DNA of 42,623 nt, from contig JAEZID010000196.1 of the NCBI GenBank assembly GCA_023416195.1, positions 1 to 42,623 of the forward strand, read 5' to 3'. The notes under the pieces are model-generated. The model did no database searches, was not told the origin of the DNA, and worked only from the letters and a program-made list of their open reading frames with translations. Shown here in pieces: positions 7,431-15,636 of this stretch. The translations under genes and the position numbers were made by a program. The stretch is from Pseudomonadota bacterium. Its GTDB lineage: Bacteria > Pseudomonadota > Alphaproteobacteria > Azospirillales > Azospirillaceae. The first letter of the stretch is position 1. Each line of letters begins with the position of its first letter.

Positions 7431-7847
7431 TCAGTCCTCGATGATTTCCACACCCTGTCGGCTCAGTTGTTCAAGGTTGTCCTTCATGGCCTTGAGCTGT
7501 TCGGGGGAGTGCCCCTGCCAGTCCGTGACCTCGCCCGTGACGCGAAGCGGATGGCGAGAGCGGTATGATTTCGTTGGATTGCCGGGATACTTCTTGTCCG
7601 TCAGATTGGGGTCGTCTTCGATCGGGCCGGTCGGCTCCACCACGTAAATTCTGCCGGGTCCTTCGCCAAGAGCCAGCTCGGCCCCCCAGGCGGCCGCATC
7701 CAACGTGGCCGTCAGATAGACGAAGGCCGCCTTTTTCCTCTTGCCGTAGTTGGGGGTGTAGCCGGGCGCGATCAGGTCCCCCCGCTTCAGGTCGGCCTTC
7801 GTGCCATGGTAGAACAACGGCGAACTCGGATCGTCAATGGCGGCCAC
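7431..7847 (-). CDS. arr: NAD(+)--rifampin ADP-ribosyltransferase
   Basis: Arr transfers ADP-ribose from NAD+ to rifamycins and so inactivates them in the cytoplasm. At 138 aa the protein has the usual Arr length. Diagnostic segments are present: FYHGTKADLKRGDL with NAD-binding H14, YLTATLDAAAWGAELA, GRIYVVEPTGP, EDDPNLTDKKYPGNP with the acidic pair D78/D79, and the YRSRHPLRVTGEV ending. It starts with GTG, preceded by GAGGGGG at seven bases. There is no transposon or integron nearby and base composition matches the neighbours, so this looks like a resident chromosomal copy rather than a mobile one. A 24-codon out-of-frame ORF overlaps its start on the same strand. Confidence 0.93.
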   Translation of the reverse strand: MAAIDDPSSPLFYHGTKADLKRGDLIAPGYTPNYGKRKKAAFVYLTATLDAAAWGAELALGEGPGRIYVVEPTGPIEDDPNLTDKKYPGNPTKSYRSRHPLRVTGEVTDWQGHSPEQLKAMKDNLEQLSRQGVEIIED

Positions 7848-8079
7848 CGGCGCGCCCCCTCTGCTGTTCGGCTAATCGGCTAAGCTGCCGCAAATTGCGA
7901 TCCTCCATTTGTAAATCCCGGCGACGAAGAATGCAGCGTGAAAGATTGTCGGCCGGGGTCGGCACCACCAAGGCCACGCACCCGCGACCTGATCGTTGCC
8001 ACTCCCTCCACCGATAAATCGCATAAGGGGTCTTATGGAAAACAAAAGATCATCCTCTCATGGGGTTTACCGTGGCGCG

Positions 8080-8104
8080 GGAACACCATACATCGCGCGG
8101 GGTT
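8080..8104 (+). promoter_or_regulatory. EcfG-like promoter candidate for the small membrane gene
   Basis: GGAAC, 16 bases, then GGTT, ending 24 bp before the ATG at 8129. It is the same spacing and the same single mismatch as the site at 5583. The remainder of the 281-bp gap from 7848 is relatively AT-rich and shows no convincing gene. Confidence 0.4.
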
Positions 8105-8128
8105 TCACTTTCGCGACAGGCAGACCGC

Positions 8129-8476
8129 ATGAGAGCCTTCATGGACACCCCGATGGACTCCGTAGCCGAGGCCCGGCGCAAAGCCGGTTTGGAGATTCAG
8201 ACGCTGGCCGAGGATTTCGAGCGGAGCGATGAAGCGGCCTTCCGCCGCACGCGCATCGCCTGCTGGGTCGTGGTGGCGGTCGTCACCCTGGTTCTGCTGG
8301 TGCTCCTGGTGGCCGGTGGCGACTGGCGCTATCTGGGGGCCTTCTGGCTGTTCGTCGTCGGTTTCACCTGGGCGGGCTACTGGGTCTCGTCCCGCCGCCA
8401 GCGCGAACAGACCAGCCGCCTGCGGGCGCTTGCTGTCCGCTGGCTGAGCGACGAGCCACCGCCCGCTTATCAATAA
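8129..8476 (+). CDS. Small inner-membrane hypothetical protein
   Basis: Protein of 115 aa, function unknown. An N-terminal charged region (MDSVAEARRKAGLEIQTLAEDFERSDE) looks like an amphipathic helix or coiled coil. Two membrane spans follow (about residues 47-68, WVVVAVVTLVLLVLLVAG, and 73-92, LGAFWLFVVGFTWAGYWV), then a basic tail (SSRRQREQTSRLRAL) that should sit in the cytoplasm. The ATG at 8129 is used; the in-frame ATG at 8141 (MDTPMDS) is equally plausible, as neither has a strong ribosome site. A longer frame from 8060 is open but runs through the EcfG-like promoter. The promoter suggests stress induction. Confidence 0.6.
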   Translation: MRAFMDTPMDSVAEARRKAGLEIQTLAEDFERSDEAAFRRTRIACWVVVAVVTLVLLVLLVAGGDWRYLGAFWLFVVGFTWAGYWVSSRRQREQTSRLRALAVRWLSDEPPPAYQ

Positions 8477-8507
8477 GGGCCGTGCCAATGCATTCTATGC
8501 CGCTGGG

Positions 8508-8651
8508 TCAGCGCCGCCGACCGGTGTAGAAGCCCGCCACGGCGCAGCACAGCGCCGCCACCACGATACGGATCGGCGTCGGATCGTAGGCGACCACGAC
8601 CACCAGCAGGGCCAAGGCCCCGAACATCATCGCCACCCCCGCAACCCGCAT
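8508..8651 (-). CDS. Tiny membrane protein (47 aa)
   Basis: Short hydrophobic ORF (MRVAGVAMMFGALALLVVVV...GFYTGRRR) with two likely membrane helices separated by DPTP and ending in Arg residues, a normal positive-inside arrangement. AAGGGG lies about 11 bases upstream of the ATG. The frame stays open much further upstream, but that part is antisense to the end of glf and has unlikely composition. Function unknown. It is convergent with the membrane-protein gene ending at 8476. Shortness is the main reason for doubt. Confidence 0.45.
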   Translation of the reverse strand: MRVAGVAMMFGALALLVVVVAYDPTPIRIVVAALCCAVAGFYTGRRR

Positions 8652-8778
8652 CGCCGCCCCCGCCCCTTTGCCCACGCCCTTCCGGCGGAACAGCGGCGGG
8701 CGATGCCCGCTCCGCACCCTTGCGACGTACCCAATCCGGGGCGTTGCCGCTCTTTCGGTCCGTGGCGAAGGCCGGAGT

Positions 8779-10047
8779 TCAGTCCGCCCCTTCCGCCGCC
8801 TCCCTGGTGACACGGTCGTTCGCGATCCCGGCGATGCCCTTGGCGGCTTCCCCCGTCGCCCCGGTCTCGGCCCGCGCGATGCGGGTGTAGAGGGCGAGCG
8901 CCTGCGCCACCACCTGATCCATGTTGTAGTAGCGGTAGGTCGCCAGCCGCCCGACGAAATGCACGTTCGGCGTGGTGTCGGCCAGCGCCTGGTACTTGCG
9001 GTACAGCGCCGCGTTCTCCGCCTTCGGCACCGGGTAGTACGGATCGCCCTCGGTCGAGGGGAATTCATAGGTCAGGCTGGTCTTGCCGGCATGGACCTGC
9101 CCGGTCAGGTGCTTGTACTCGGTGATGCGGGTGAAGGGCACGTCCTCGCCGGGGTAGTTCACCACCGCCACCGGCTGGAACCACTCGCGCTCCACCGTCT
9201 CGTGCCGGAAGCGCAGCGACCGGTAGGGCAGCTTGCCGTAGCGGTAATCGAAGAACTCGTCGATCGGGCCGGTGAAGATCAGATTGTCGTGCTGGACCTC
9301 GCGCGCCACCTCGCGGTAATCGGCGTTCAGCATGATCGTGATGTTGGGATGGTCCAGCATGTTCTCGAACATGCGGGTGTAGCCGTGCAACGGCATGTTC
9401 TGGAAGCTGTCGCCGAAATAGCGGTCGTCGTCGTTGGTGCGCGTCGGCACGCGGGCGGTCACCGCCTTGTCCAGTTCCGACGGATCCAGGCCCCACTGCT
9501 TGCGGGTGTAGCCTCGGAAGAACTTCTCGTACAGCTCGCGCCCGACCGCGCCGACCACCACGTCCTCGGAGGTGCGGACCTCGGGCACCGGCTCGGCGCG
9601 TTCCCGGAAGAAGGCCGCCACCCCGGCCTCGTCCAGGTCCAGGCCGTAGAGCCTGTTCACGGTGGTGCGGTTGATCGGGATGGGGACCAGCTGTTGGTCC
9701 ACGCTGGCCAGAACCTTGTGCTCGTAGGGGCGCCACTTGGTGAAGCGCGACAGGTAGTCGGCGACCTGTTGGGAATTGGTGTGGAAGATGTGCGGGCCGT
9801 AGCGGTGGATCAGCAGGCCGTCGTCGTTGTGATGATCGTAGGCGTTGCCGCCGATGTGCGGCCGGCGGTCGATCAGCAGGACCCGCTTGCCCAGCCCCGC
9901 CGCGAGCCGTTCGGCGAGCACGCTGCCGGCGAAGCCCGCCCCGACGATCAGGTAGTCGAATCCGGCACGGCCACCCCCTGGATGTTGCCCGGGACGTCCG
10001 ATGTAGGCGGGCGCCGTGGAGCCTTGCCCGTAATGCAGATCACGCAT
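8779..10047 (-). CDS. glf: UDP-galactopyranose mutase
   Basis: Flavoenzyme that interconverts UDP-galactopyranose and UDP-galactofuranose for surface polysaccharides; cytoplasmic. Protein of 422 aa. The FAD-binding Rossmann motif (FDYLIVGAGFAGSVLAERLA) begins near residue 30. RRPHIGGNAYDH, YGPHIFHTNS, KWRPYEHKVLA, PIPINRTTVN, FFRGYTRKQWGLDPSEL and RTNDDDRYF are all diagnostic of Glf. A C-terminal YRYYNMDQVVAQAL segment completes the family. The N-terminus is about 25 residues longer than typical, yet the ATG at 10047 has a clear GAAGGG ribosome site and no internal start is available. No glycosyltransferase or polysaccharide gene is adjacent, so its pathway partners are elsewhere. The 220-bp gap to the next gene shows nothing definite. 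Confidence 0.95.
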   Translation of the reverse strand: MRDLHYGQGSTAPAYIGRPGQHPGGGRAGFDYLIVGAGFAGSVLAERLAAGLGKRVLLIDRRPHIGGNAYDHHNDDGLLIHRYGPHIFHTNSQQVADYLSRFTKWRPYEHKVLASVDQQLVPIPINRTTVNRLYGLDLDEAGVAAFFRERAEPVPEVRTSEDVVVGAVGRELYEKFFRGYTRKQWGLDPSELDKAVTARVPTRTNDDDRYFGDSFQNMPLHGYTRMFENMLDHPNITIMLNADYREVAREVQHDNLIFTGPIDEFFDYRYGKLPYRSLRFRHETVEREWFQPVAVVNYPGEDVPFTRITEYKHLTGQVHAGKTSLTYEFPSTEGDPYYPVPKAENAALYRKYQALADTTPNVHFVGRLATYRYYNMDQVVAQALALYTRIARAETGATGEAAKGIAGIANDRVTREAAEGAD

Positions 10048-10267
10048 CCGATCAGCCCTTCCATGCGAGCCCAGGTCCAGGCTCAGGACATGACCGGCAA
10101 CGCTCCATCGACCTCTTCGATCCAGGGACCGGGATCTGCGACGGCGGCGACAGGCGGTTTCCCGCGTCTTGAAAGCGGATGAAAGCGGGAGATTTCGTTC
10201 GCCGCGACCGGCGGGGTACGCCGAAAACCTCCCACCCCAACAGGACGAGAGGTTTTGTCTGTGCGTG

Positions 10268-10597
10268 TTAAGCCTTCCGCACGCCCCGCCGGGCGCGCTT
10301 CTTGCGGAAGCGGTCGATGCGTTCGATGACCTCGCCCAGTTCCGATGCCTCCTCGACCTCGCCGAGGTGCAGGAGCACGCGGATGTAGGTGTCGATCAGG
10401 CCGAGGACGGCCTCCTCGTCGGTGATGCCGTGCGCCGGACGGCCCAGGGCGTCCACGATCAGGGTCCCGCTGTCGGCGAGCGCCTCGGCCACCTCGTTGA
10501 TGGCGGCCTCAAGCGCCTCGTCATCGCCCTCCGGCGCTTCCAGCACCGGGTCGAGCATGTCGGGAAAGGAAAGCCGGTCGGCGGGATATCCAGCCAT
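10268..10597 (-). CDS. Hypothetical protein (109 aa), helical
   Basis: Not recognised. The first 45 residues are acidic (LDPVLEAPEGDDEALEAAINEVAEAL), the middle is a regular helical pattern (EEAVLGLIDTYIRVLLHLGEVEEASELGEVIERI), and the tail is strongly basic (RFRKKRARRGVRK), perhaps for nucleic-acid or membrane contact. No signal peptide or membrane span. A TATAAT box sits 46 bp upstream within an inverted repeat, and CGGAG is near the ATG. The same orientation as rnj upstream and glf downstream leaves co-transcription possible, with gaps of 152 and 220 bp. The clean promoter and codon bias suggest a real gene. Confidence 0.65.
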   Translation of the reverse strand: MAGYPADRLSFPDMLDPVLEAPEGDDEALEAAINEVAEALADSGTLIVDALGRPAHGITDEEAVLGLIDTYIRVLLHLGEVEEASELGEVIERIDRFRKKRARRGVRKA

Positions 10598-10621
10598 GGG
10601 CTACGCTCCGGAAATCAATGA

Positions 10622-10653
10622 CGGGCTGTGCCCGCTCCGGTCATTATAACCGG
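10622..10653 (-). promoter_or_regulatory. Promoter -10 within an inverted repeat
   Basis: TATAAT on the minus strand (10643-10648) is bracketed by CCGGT (10637-10641) and ACCGG (10649-10653), so a bound repressor would cover the -10. A second small hairpin, CGGGC-TGT-GCCCG (10622-10634), lies in the expected leader. No strong -35 is seen. Confidence 0.45.
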
Positions 10654-10690
10654 ATCGGGCGGCCTTTTGCATGGGGGGACGGATCGCCAC

Positions 10691-10711
10691 GATCTTCCCT
10701 CCCGGAAGATC
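10691..10711. terminator. Hairpin downstream of the RNase J gene
   Basis: Perfect 8-bp stem, GATCTTCC with GGAAGATC, and loop CTCCC, lying about 40 bp past the RNase J stop. There is no T-run on either side, so if it terminates it does so weakly; it could instead protect the mRNA 3' end. Confidence 0.35.
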
Positions 10712-10749
10712 CTACGTTGAAAGGGGATGTTCGGTTCCTGAACCGTCCG

Positions 10750-12240
10750 CTAGGCCGCCATGCGTTCCGGGACGTCCTCTTCCGCCTCTTCGGCACCGAA
10801 GCCCGTCCACGGGATCAGTTCCCGACCGTTGTTGGCGAGGCGGAGCGGCTCGATCCGGCCGGCCACCGACGCGCCGTCGCGGGACAGGCGGATGATGTCG
10901 CCGTCCTCCGGAATCACCGCGCGCTCCACGCCGCAGGCGCGGGCAAGGCGGGCGTGGGCCTCCAGATGCTCCAGCGTGCCGTGCACCGGCACGGCGAAGC
11001 GCGGGCGGATCAGGTCGTACATGCGGATCAGGTCGTCCCGCTTCGGGTGGCCGGAGACGTGGACCGGCGCGTCGGCCGGCGTCACCACCTCGACCCCCTT
11101 GGCCTTCAGATGGTTCTGCACGTCGGCAAGGACCTCCTCGTTGCCGGGGATGGCGCGGGCCGAGAAGATGACCGTGTCGCCGCCCTCCAGCCACAGGTCG
11201 CGGTGCCCGTCGCGGGCCAGGCGGCTCAGCGCCGCGCGCTCCTCGCCCTGGCTGCCGGTGCACAGGAACACGAGGTTCCGGCGCGGGGTCCAGGACGCTT
11301 CCTGCACGCTCATGAACTCCGGCAGGTCGCCCAGATAGCCGCTGTCGCGCGCCGCCTTCTCCATGCGCAGCATGGACCGGCCGACCAGCACGACCTTGCG
11401 GTCGTTGGCGGCGGCGGCCTCGACGACGGCCTTCATGCGCGCCACGTTGGACGCGAAGCCGGTGACCGCGATGGCCCCCTTGCGGCCGGCGAAGGTCTGC
11501 ATCAGGCCGGCGCGGGCGTCCGCCTCCGACCCGGTGGAGCCGTCCACGTTGGCGTTGGTGCTGTCGCACAGCATCGCCAGCACGCCCTGGTCGCCCAGGC
11601 GCTTCAGCGCGGCGATGTCGGCGGTCTCGCCGATCAGCGGGTTGGGGTCGAACTTCCAGTCGCCGGTGTGCAGCACCGTGCCCGCCGGGGTGTGGATCGC
11701 CAGGGAGACCGGCTCGGGAATCGAGTGGGTCATGGCGATGGACTGCACCTTGAACGGACCGACCGGGAAGGACGCGCCGACCTCGAACACCCGGATCCGG
11801 GCCTCGCGCAGCGTGCCCTTCTCCTTGAACCGGTCACGGATGACGTGCGCGGCAAAGGGGGTGGCGTAGATCGGGCACTTCAGGCGCGGCCACAGGTGGT
11901 GGATGGCGCCGATGTGGTCCTCGTGGGCGTGGGTCACGACCAGCCCGACCACATCCTCCATCCGCTCCTCGATGAAGGTCGGATCGGCCATCAGGCTGTC
12001 GATGCCCGGCGCCTCGTCGCCCATGAAGGCGACGCCGGCGTCCACGATCAGCCATTTCCCGGCATGACCGTAGAGCGCCATGTTCATGCCGATCCGCGAA
12101 CAGCCGCCCAGCGGCAGAAAGAGGATTTCGTCGTTGCCGGGAACCGGCCCCTTCACCTTGCGCGGGGCGGTCGGACGGTTCTGCTTCGGGCGGAATCCGC
12201 CCTTCGACGCCATGCGGCGCCGCTTCGGTTCAAAGGACAT
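10750..12240 (-). CDS. Ribonuclease J-type metallo-beta-lactamase, short form
   Basis: Zn-dependent 5'-3' exo/endoribonuclease family for mRNA decay and rRNA maturation. Protein of 496 aa. The catalytic HAHEDHIGA motif gives H104, H106, D108 and H109. The beta-CASP insert is recognisable (VLMLCDSTNANVDG-like, TGSQGEERAALSRLA, FSARAIPGNE), followed by HVSGHPKRDDLIRMY and VPVHGTLEHLEAHA. The N-terminal 38 residues are basic (PKRRRMASKGGFRPKQ). Typical alphaproteobacterial RNase J is about 550 aa; here the protein stops soon after the nuclease core with an acidic tail (EEAEEDVPERMAA), so most of the C-terminal domain used in dimerisation is absent. It may be the sole, shortened RNase J or a paralogue. 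In-frame Met10 is an alternative start. Confidence 0.88.
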   Translation of the reverse strand: MSFEPKRRRMASKGGFRPKQNRPTAPRKVKGPVPGNDEILFLPLGGCSRIGMNMALYGHAGKWLIVDAGVAFMGDEAPGIDSLMADPTFIEERMEDVVGLVVTHAHEDHIGAIHHLWPRLKCPIYATPFAAHVIRDRFKEKGTLREARIRVFEVGASFPVGPFKVQSIAMTHSIPEPVSLAIHTPAGTVLHTGDWKFDPNPLIGETADIAALKRLGDQGVLAMLCDSTNANVDGSTGSEADARAGLMQTFAGRKGAIAVTGFASNVARMKAVVEAAAANDRKVVLVGRSMLRMEKAARDSGYLGDLPEFMSVQEASWTPRRNLVFLCTGSQGEERAALSRLARDGHRDLWLEGGDTVIFSARAIPGNEEVLADVQNHLKAKGVEVVTPADAPVHVSGHPKRDDLIRMYDLIRPRFAVPVHGTLEHLEAHARLARACGVERAVIPEDGDIIRLSRDGASVAGRIEPLRLANNGRELIPWTGFGAEEAEEDVPERMAA

Positions 12241-12755
12241 ACTACCTACAGTTCAGTCACAAACTGCCGGCATTCACCGCTGCCGGACGGGCGTGCATCG
12301 CTCGTCGATGCGCAAAGGGGTGGACCTCCCCGGTCTGCCGGCGGCGCCAGGACATTGGGGAGATGTCGAGGCAGCCACCCGGCGTCCGGCCGGGGAGGAG
12401 GGCGGGCGCACCCGGCATGAGGGCGCCGCAACCGTGAATTCTGGGGTTGAAGGACGATGACGCGGAAAGAGGTTTACGTTGCTCGCCGAAGAACGGCTCA
12501 ACAACCGCATCGTCGAAAATTTTGGGCCAAAAAGTGTGGGCCGAGTCCCTTCAGGTCCATCGGCGACTGACCTTATATGACCTTTCCGCCGTTTCTTTCA
12601 AGGGCTAACGAACAAAGACGCTTCGCCGCGGCCGTTTCGTCGTCATGGCTGCCCTGCTTCCGCTTGGCACCCGGTTGATCGGCCATCCAGCCCGAGGCAA
12701 GATGCCGCACCTTACCCACCCGCATGAACATCCACCGCACGAACACGAGGCACCG
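12241..12755. other. Divergent intergenic region, 515 bp
   Basis: Gap between the RNase J and aldehyde dehydrogenase genes. No supported gene. A small dyad, TTTTGG-G-CCAAAA, lies at 12520-12532 and an AT-rich TTATAT at about 12574-12579, either of which could belong to the dehydrogenase promoter. The His-rich in-frame extension from 12645 is read as leader, not protein. Confidence 0.4.
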
Positions 12756-14198
12756 ATGCCGAACAGCCTGAAATTCTACATCGATGGCGCCTGGGTCGAT
12801 CCGGTGGCCGCCCCGGCGGGCGGCGCGACGCTCGACGTGATCGATCCGGCAACGGAGGAACCGTTCGCCACCATCGCCATGGGCACGTCGGCGGACGTTG
12901 ACCGGGCGGTCGCCGCCGCCCGCGCCGCCTTCCCGGCCTTCGCCGCCACATCGCGCGAGGAGCGGCTCGCCCTGATGCGGCGCCTGCTGGACTGCTACAA
13001 GGCGCGCTACGACGAGTTCGCGGACATCCTGTCGCGCGAGATGGGCGCGCCGAAGACCCTGGCCCATCGCGCGCAGGCCGCGATGGGAACCGCCCATCTC
13101 TCCAAGATGATCGAAACGCTGGAGACGTTCGCGTTCGAGGAACTGCGCGGCCCGACCCTGATCAGCAAGGAGCCGATCGGCGTCGTCGGCATGATCACGC
13201 CGTGGAACTGGCCGATCAACCAGATCATGTGCAAGGTCGCTCCAGCCCTCGCCGCCGGCTGCACGATGGTTCTGAAGCCGAGCGAGATCGCGCCGCTGAA
13301 CGCCATTCTCTTCGCCGAGGTCATGCACGAGGCCGGGGTGCCGAAGGGCGTGTTCAACCTCGTCAACGGCGACGGCCCGACGGTGGGCGAGGCCATCGCG
13401 CGCCATCCCGAGGTCGACATGGTGTCCTTCACCGGATCGACGCGGGCCGGCGTCCTGGTCGCCAAGGCGGCGGCCGACACGGTCAAGCGCGTGCACCAGG
13501 AGTTGGGCGGCAAGTCCGCCAACATCATCCTGGACGACGCCGACCTGAACCGCGCGGTGAAGCTGGGCGTCGAGGGTTGCATGAGCAACAGCGGCCAGTC
13601 CTGCAACGCGCCGACCCGGATGTTCGTGCCGGCGGCGCTCCACGAGCAGGCGGTGGCGGTCGCCCGGACCACGGCCGAACGGCTCAAGGTCGGCGCGCCG
13701 TCCGAATCCGACACCCGGCTCGGCCCGGTCGTCAGCCAGATGCAGTACGACAAGATCCAGCGCCTGATCGAAGCCGGCATCGCGGAAGGCGCCGACCTCG
13801 TGACCGGCGGTCCCGGCCGTCCCGAAGGGCTGAACCGCGGCTATTATGTCCGGCCGACGATCTTCGCCAACGTCACCGACGACATGACCGTCGCGCGTGA
13901 GGAGATTTTCGGCCCGGTGCTGGCGATCCTCCCCTACGGCAGCGAGGAGGAGGCGATCCGGCGCGCCAACGACACGCCCTACGGCCTTGCCTCCTACGTC
14001 CAGTCGGGCTCGCTGGAGCGTGCCCGCAAGGTGGCGGCGCGGATGCGCAGCGGCAACGTCTACATCAATTACCCGGCCTGGGACGCCGGCGCGCCGTTCG
14101 GCGGCTACAAGCAGTCCGGCAACGGGCGCGAATACGCCGATTTCGGCCTGGAGGAGTTCCTGGAGATCAAGGGCACCGTCGGCTACGCGCCGGCCTGA
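12756..14198 (+). CDS. NAD(P)+-dependent aldehyde dehydrogenase
   Basis: Oxidises an aldehyde to its acid with NAD(P)+; soluble. Protein of 480 aa, usual family length. Catalytic Cys C283 is in NSGQSCNAP and general base E249 in HQELGGKSANII; oxyanion N151 is in TPWNWPINQ, cofactor K174 in VLKPSEIAPL, and FTGSTRAG matches the cofactor glycine loop. The ending FGGYKQSGNGREYADFGLEEFLEIK is typical. The start at 12756 is preceded by CGAGG; residues upstream from 12645 are His-rich and outside the conserved fold. It stands alone, divergent from RNase J and separated from the secretion genes by a strong terminator. Specificity cannot be assigned. Confidence 0.92.
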   Translation: MPNSLKFYIDGAWVDPVAAPAGGATLDVIDPATEEPFATIAMGTSADVDRAVAAARAAFPAFAATSREERLALMRRLLDCYKARYDEFADILSREMGAPKTLAHRAQAAMGTAHLSKMIETLETFAFEELRGPTLISKEPIGVVGMITPWNWPINQIMCKVAPALAAGCTMVLKPSEIAPLNAILFAEVMHEAGVPKGVFNLVNGDGPTVGEAIARHPEVDMVSFTGSTRAGVLVAKAAADTVKRVHQELGGKSANIILDDADLNRAVKLGVEGCMSNSGQSCNAPTRMFVPAALHEQAVAVARTTAERLKVGAPSESDTRLGPVVSQMQYDKIQRLIEAGIAEGADLVTGGPGRPEGLNRGYYVRPTIFANVTDDMTVAREEIFGPVLAILPYGSEEEAIRRANDTPYGLASYVQSGSLERARKVAARMRSGNVYINYPAWDAGAPFGGYKQSGNGREYADFGLEEFLEIKGTVGYAPA

Positions 14199-14214
14199 TC
14201 CGGTACGGAAGGCG

Positions 14215-14260
14215 GACAAGGAGGGAGGTGGGGCCGCTCAGGCCGCACCTCCCCCTTGTC
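14215..14260. terminator. Bidirectional terminator hairpin
   Basis: Long interrupted palindrome: GACAAGG with CCTTGTC, GGGAGGTG with CACCTCCC, then GGCC with GGCC across loop GCTCA, broken only by a one-base bulge and a G/G mismatch. It sits between the convergent aldehyde dehydrogenase and HlyD genes and is followed by AAATATAT. Confidence 0.75.
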
Positions 14261-14269
14261 AAATATATC

Positions 14270-15625
14270 CTAACGTTCGCGGAAGGCGCGGCGGAAGCTG
14301 TCGAGCACGGGGGTCAGCGCGTAGAGCGCCACCGTGGTCTCGCCCGTCCGGATCATCACCTCCGCCGGCATGCCGGGCAGCGGCACCAGCCCGTCGAGCT
14401 TCGCGAAATCCTGCTCCTGCATGCGGATGTAGCCGGCGTAATAGCCCTGCCCCGTCACCCTGTCGGTCAGCCGGTCGGCCGAAACATAGGAGACGGTGCC
14501 GCCCACCGGGTCGGTCGGATGGCCGCGCGCCGGCAGAAGCCGCACCTCGGCCGGCAGCCCGACATGGACGGCGTCCACGTCCTCGGGGCGAAGCTGAACG
14601 CGCACGGTCAGCCGGTCCTCCCCGGGCACGAGGTCGAGCAGCGGTTCCCCGGCGCCGATCACCCCGCCCGGCGTGTGGATGCGCAGGTCCGTGACAACGC
14701 CGGCCTCCGGCGCCTTGACCTCCGTGCGGGTCAGCGTGTCGGTGGCCGCCTGGATGCGTTCGGTCAGGTCGTGGATCTGCTGCTGCGTCTCGCGCAGCTG
14801 TTCGGCCACGCCGTTCAGATGGTCGTTCTGCACATCGAGAATCGCGGTTTCCGCTTCCGCGATGATCCGTTGCGAGCGGGCGACCCCGGCGATGGCCTCG
14901 CCGCGCTGGCCTTCCAGTTCCGCCTTCAGCCGCTCCAGGCCGAGGATGCGCGTGCGCCGCTCCAACCCCTTGTCCACCAACGGCTGGACGGCGGCGATTT
15001 CCTCGTCCGCCAGTCCGATGCGGCGGTCGATGCTGACCTGTTCGGCGTTCAGGCCCCGGATTTCGGCGTGGGTCTGCTCGATGCGCTGGCGGTACTGCGT
15101 GGTCTTGGAATCGAGCAGCGAGCGGCGCGTCTGGAAGATCCGCCACTGCCCCTCCAGAATGCGGGACACGACGGGCCCCACCACGGGATCATCGCGCCGC
15201 GCTCCCAGCGCCTCCGGCACGATGATGGAGGCGTCGCCGGCCTGCTCGGCCAACAGCCGCGCCTCGCGGGCGAGCGCGTCCCACAGCTGCCCCTGGAGCG
15301 CCGACAGCGTCGTCCGCGCCCGCGTGTCCTCCAGCCGGACCAGCGTCTGGCCGGGCGTCACCGCCTCGCCGTCATGGACCAGGATGGCGGAGACGATGCC
15401 GCCCTCGAAATGCTGGACGGTCTTGCGCTTGCTCTCCGGCTCGACCACGCCGGGGGCGAGCGCCGCGCTGGCCAGGGGCGCGTAGGCCGACCAGACGCCG
15501 AGGCCGACCACGAACACCCCGACCAGCAGAGAGCCGGCGACGGCCGCCCGGCGCACGCGCGGCAACGGCGTCGCGGAGATCGGCGGCAGATCCGGGTCCG
15601 GCCGGTGATCGACGATCAGGGTCAT
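14270..15625 (-). CDS. Type I secretion membrane fusion protein (HlyD/PrtE family)
   Basis: Periplasmic adaptor that links an inner-membrane ABC exporter to an outer-membrane TolC-type channel. Protein of 451 aa. A short cytoplasmic head is followed by one membrane span (about residues 28-49, AAVAGSLLVGVFVVGLGVW). The biotinyl-lipoyl half-motif VQHFEGGIVSAILVHDGEAVTPGQTLVRL is next, then about 200 residues of alpha-helical hairpin rich in Glu/Gln/Arg. The returning lipoyl half is VKAPEAGVVTDLRIHTPGGVIGAGEPLLDLVP, with a beta-barrel and PGMPAEVMIRTGETT at the end. The ATG at 15625 lies 11 bp after the exporter stop, so the two are co-transcribed. The outer-membrane component is not in the window. 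Confidence 0.93.
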   Translation of the reverse strand: MTLIVDHRPDPDLPPISATPLPRVRRAAVAGSLLVGVFVVGLGVWSAYAPLASAALAPGVVEPESKRKTVQHFEGGIVSAILVHDGEAVTPGQTLVRLEDTRARTTLSALQGQLWDALAREARLLAEQAGDASIIVPEALGARRDDPVVGPVVSRILEGQWRIFQTRRSLLDSKTTQYRQRIEQTHAEIRGLNAEQVSIDRRIGLADEEIAAVQPLVDKGLERRTRILGLERLKAELEGQRGEAIAGVARSQRIIAEAETAILDVQNDHLNGVAEQLRETQQQIHDLTERIQAATDTLTRTEVKAPEAGVVTDLRIHTPGGVIGAGEPLLDLVPGEDRLTVRVQLRPEDVDAVHVGLPAEVRLLPARGHPTDPVGGTVSYVSADRLTDRVTGQGYYAGYIRMQEQDFAKLDGLVPLPGMPAEVMIRTGETTVALYALTPVLDSFRRAFRER

Positions 15626-15636
15626 GGAAGCCCCTA

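Noticed and set aside
8036..8232. Small ORF starting MENKRSSSHG with AAGGGG upstream
   Set aside because: The ribosome site is tempting, but the frame runs out of phase into the membrane-protein gene and its composition becomes shadow-like after about 15 codons.
8668..10182. Plus-strand ORF of 504 aa opposite glf
   Set aside because: Antisense shadow; glf on the other strand has clear family motifs.
10618..12420. Plus-strand ORF of 600 aa opposite RNase J
   Set aside because: Shadow with a His/Gln/Arg/Gly bias; RNase J motifs are on the minus strand.
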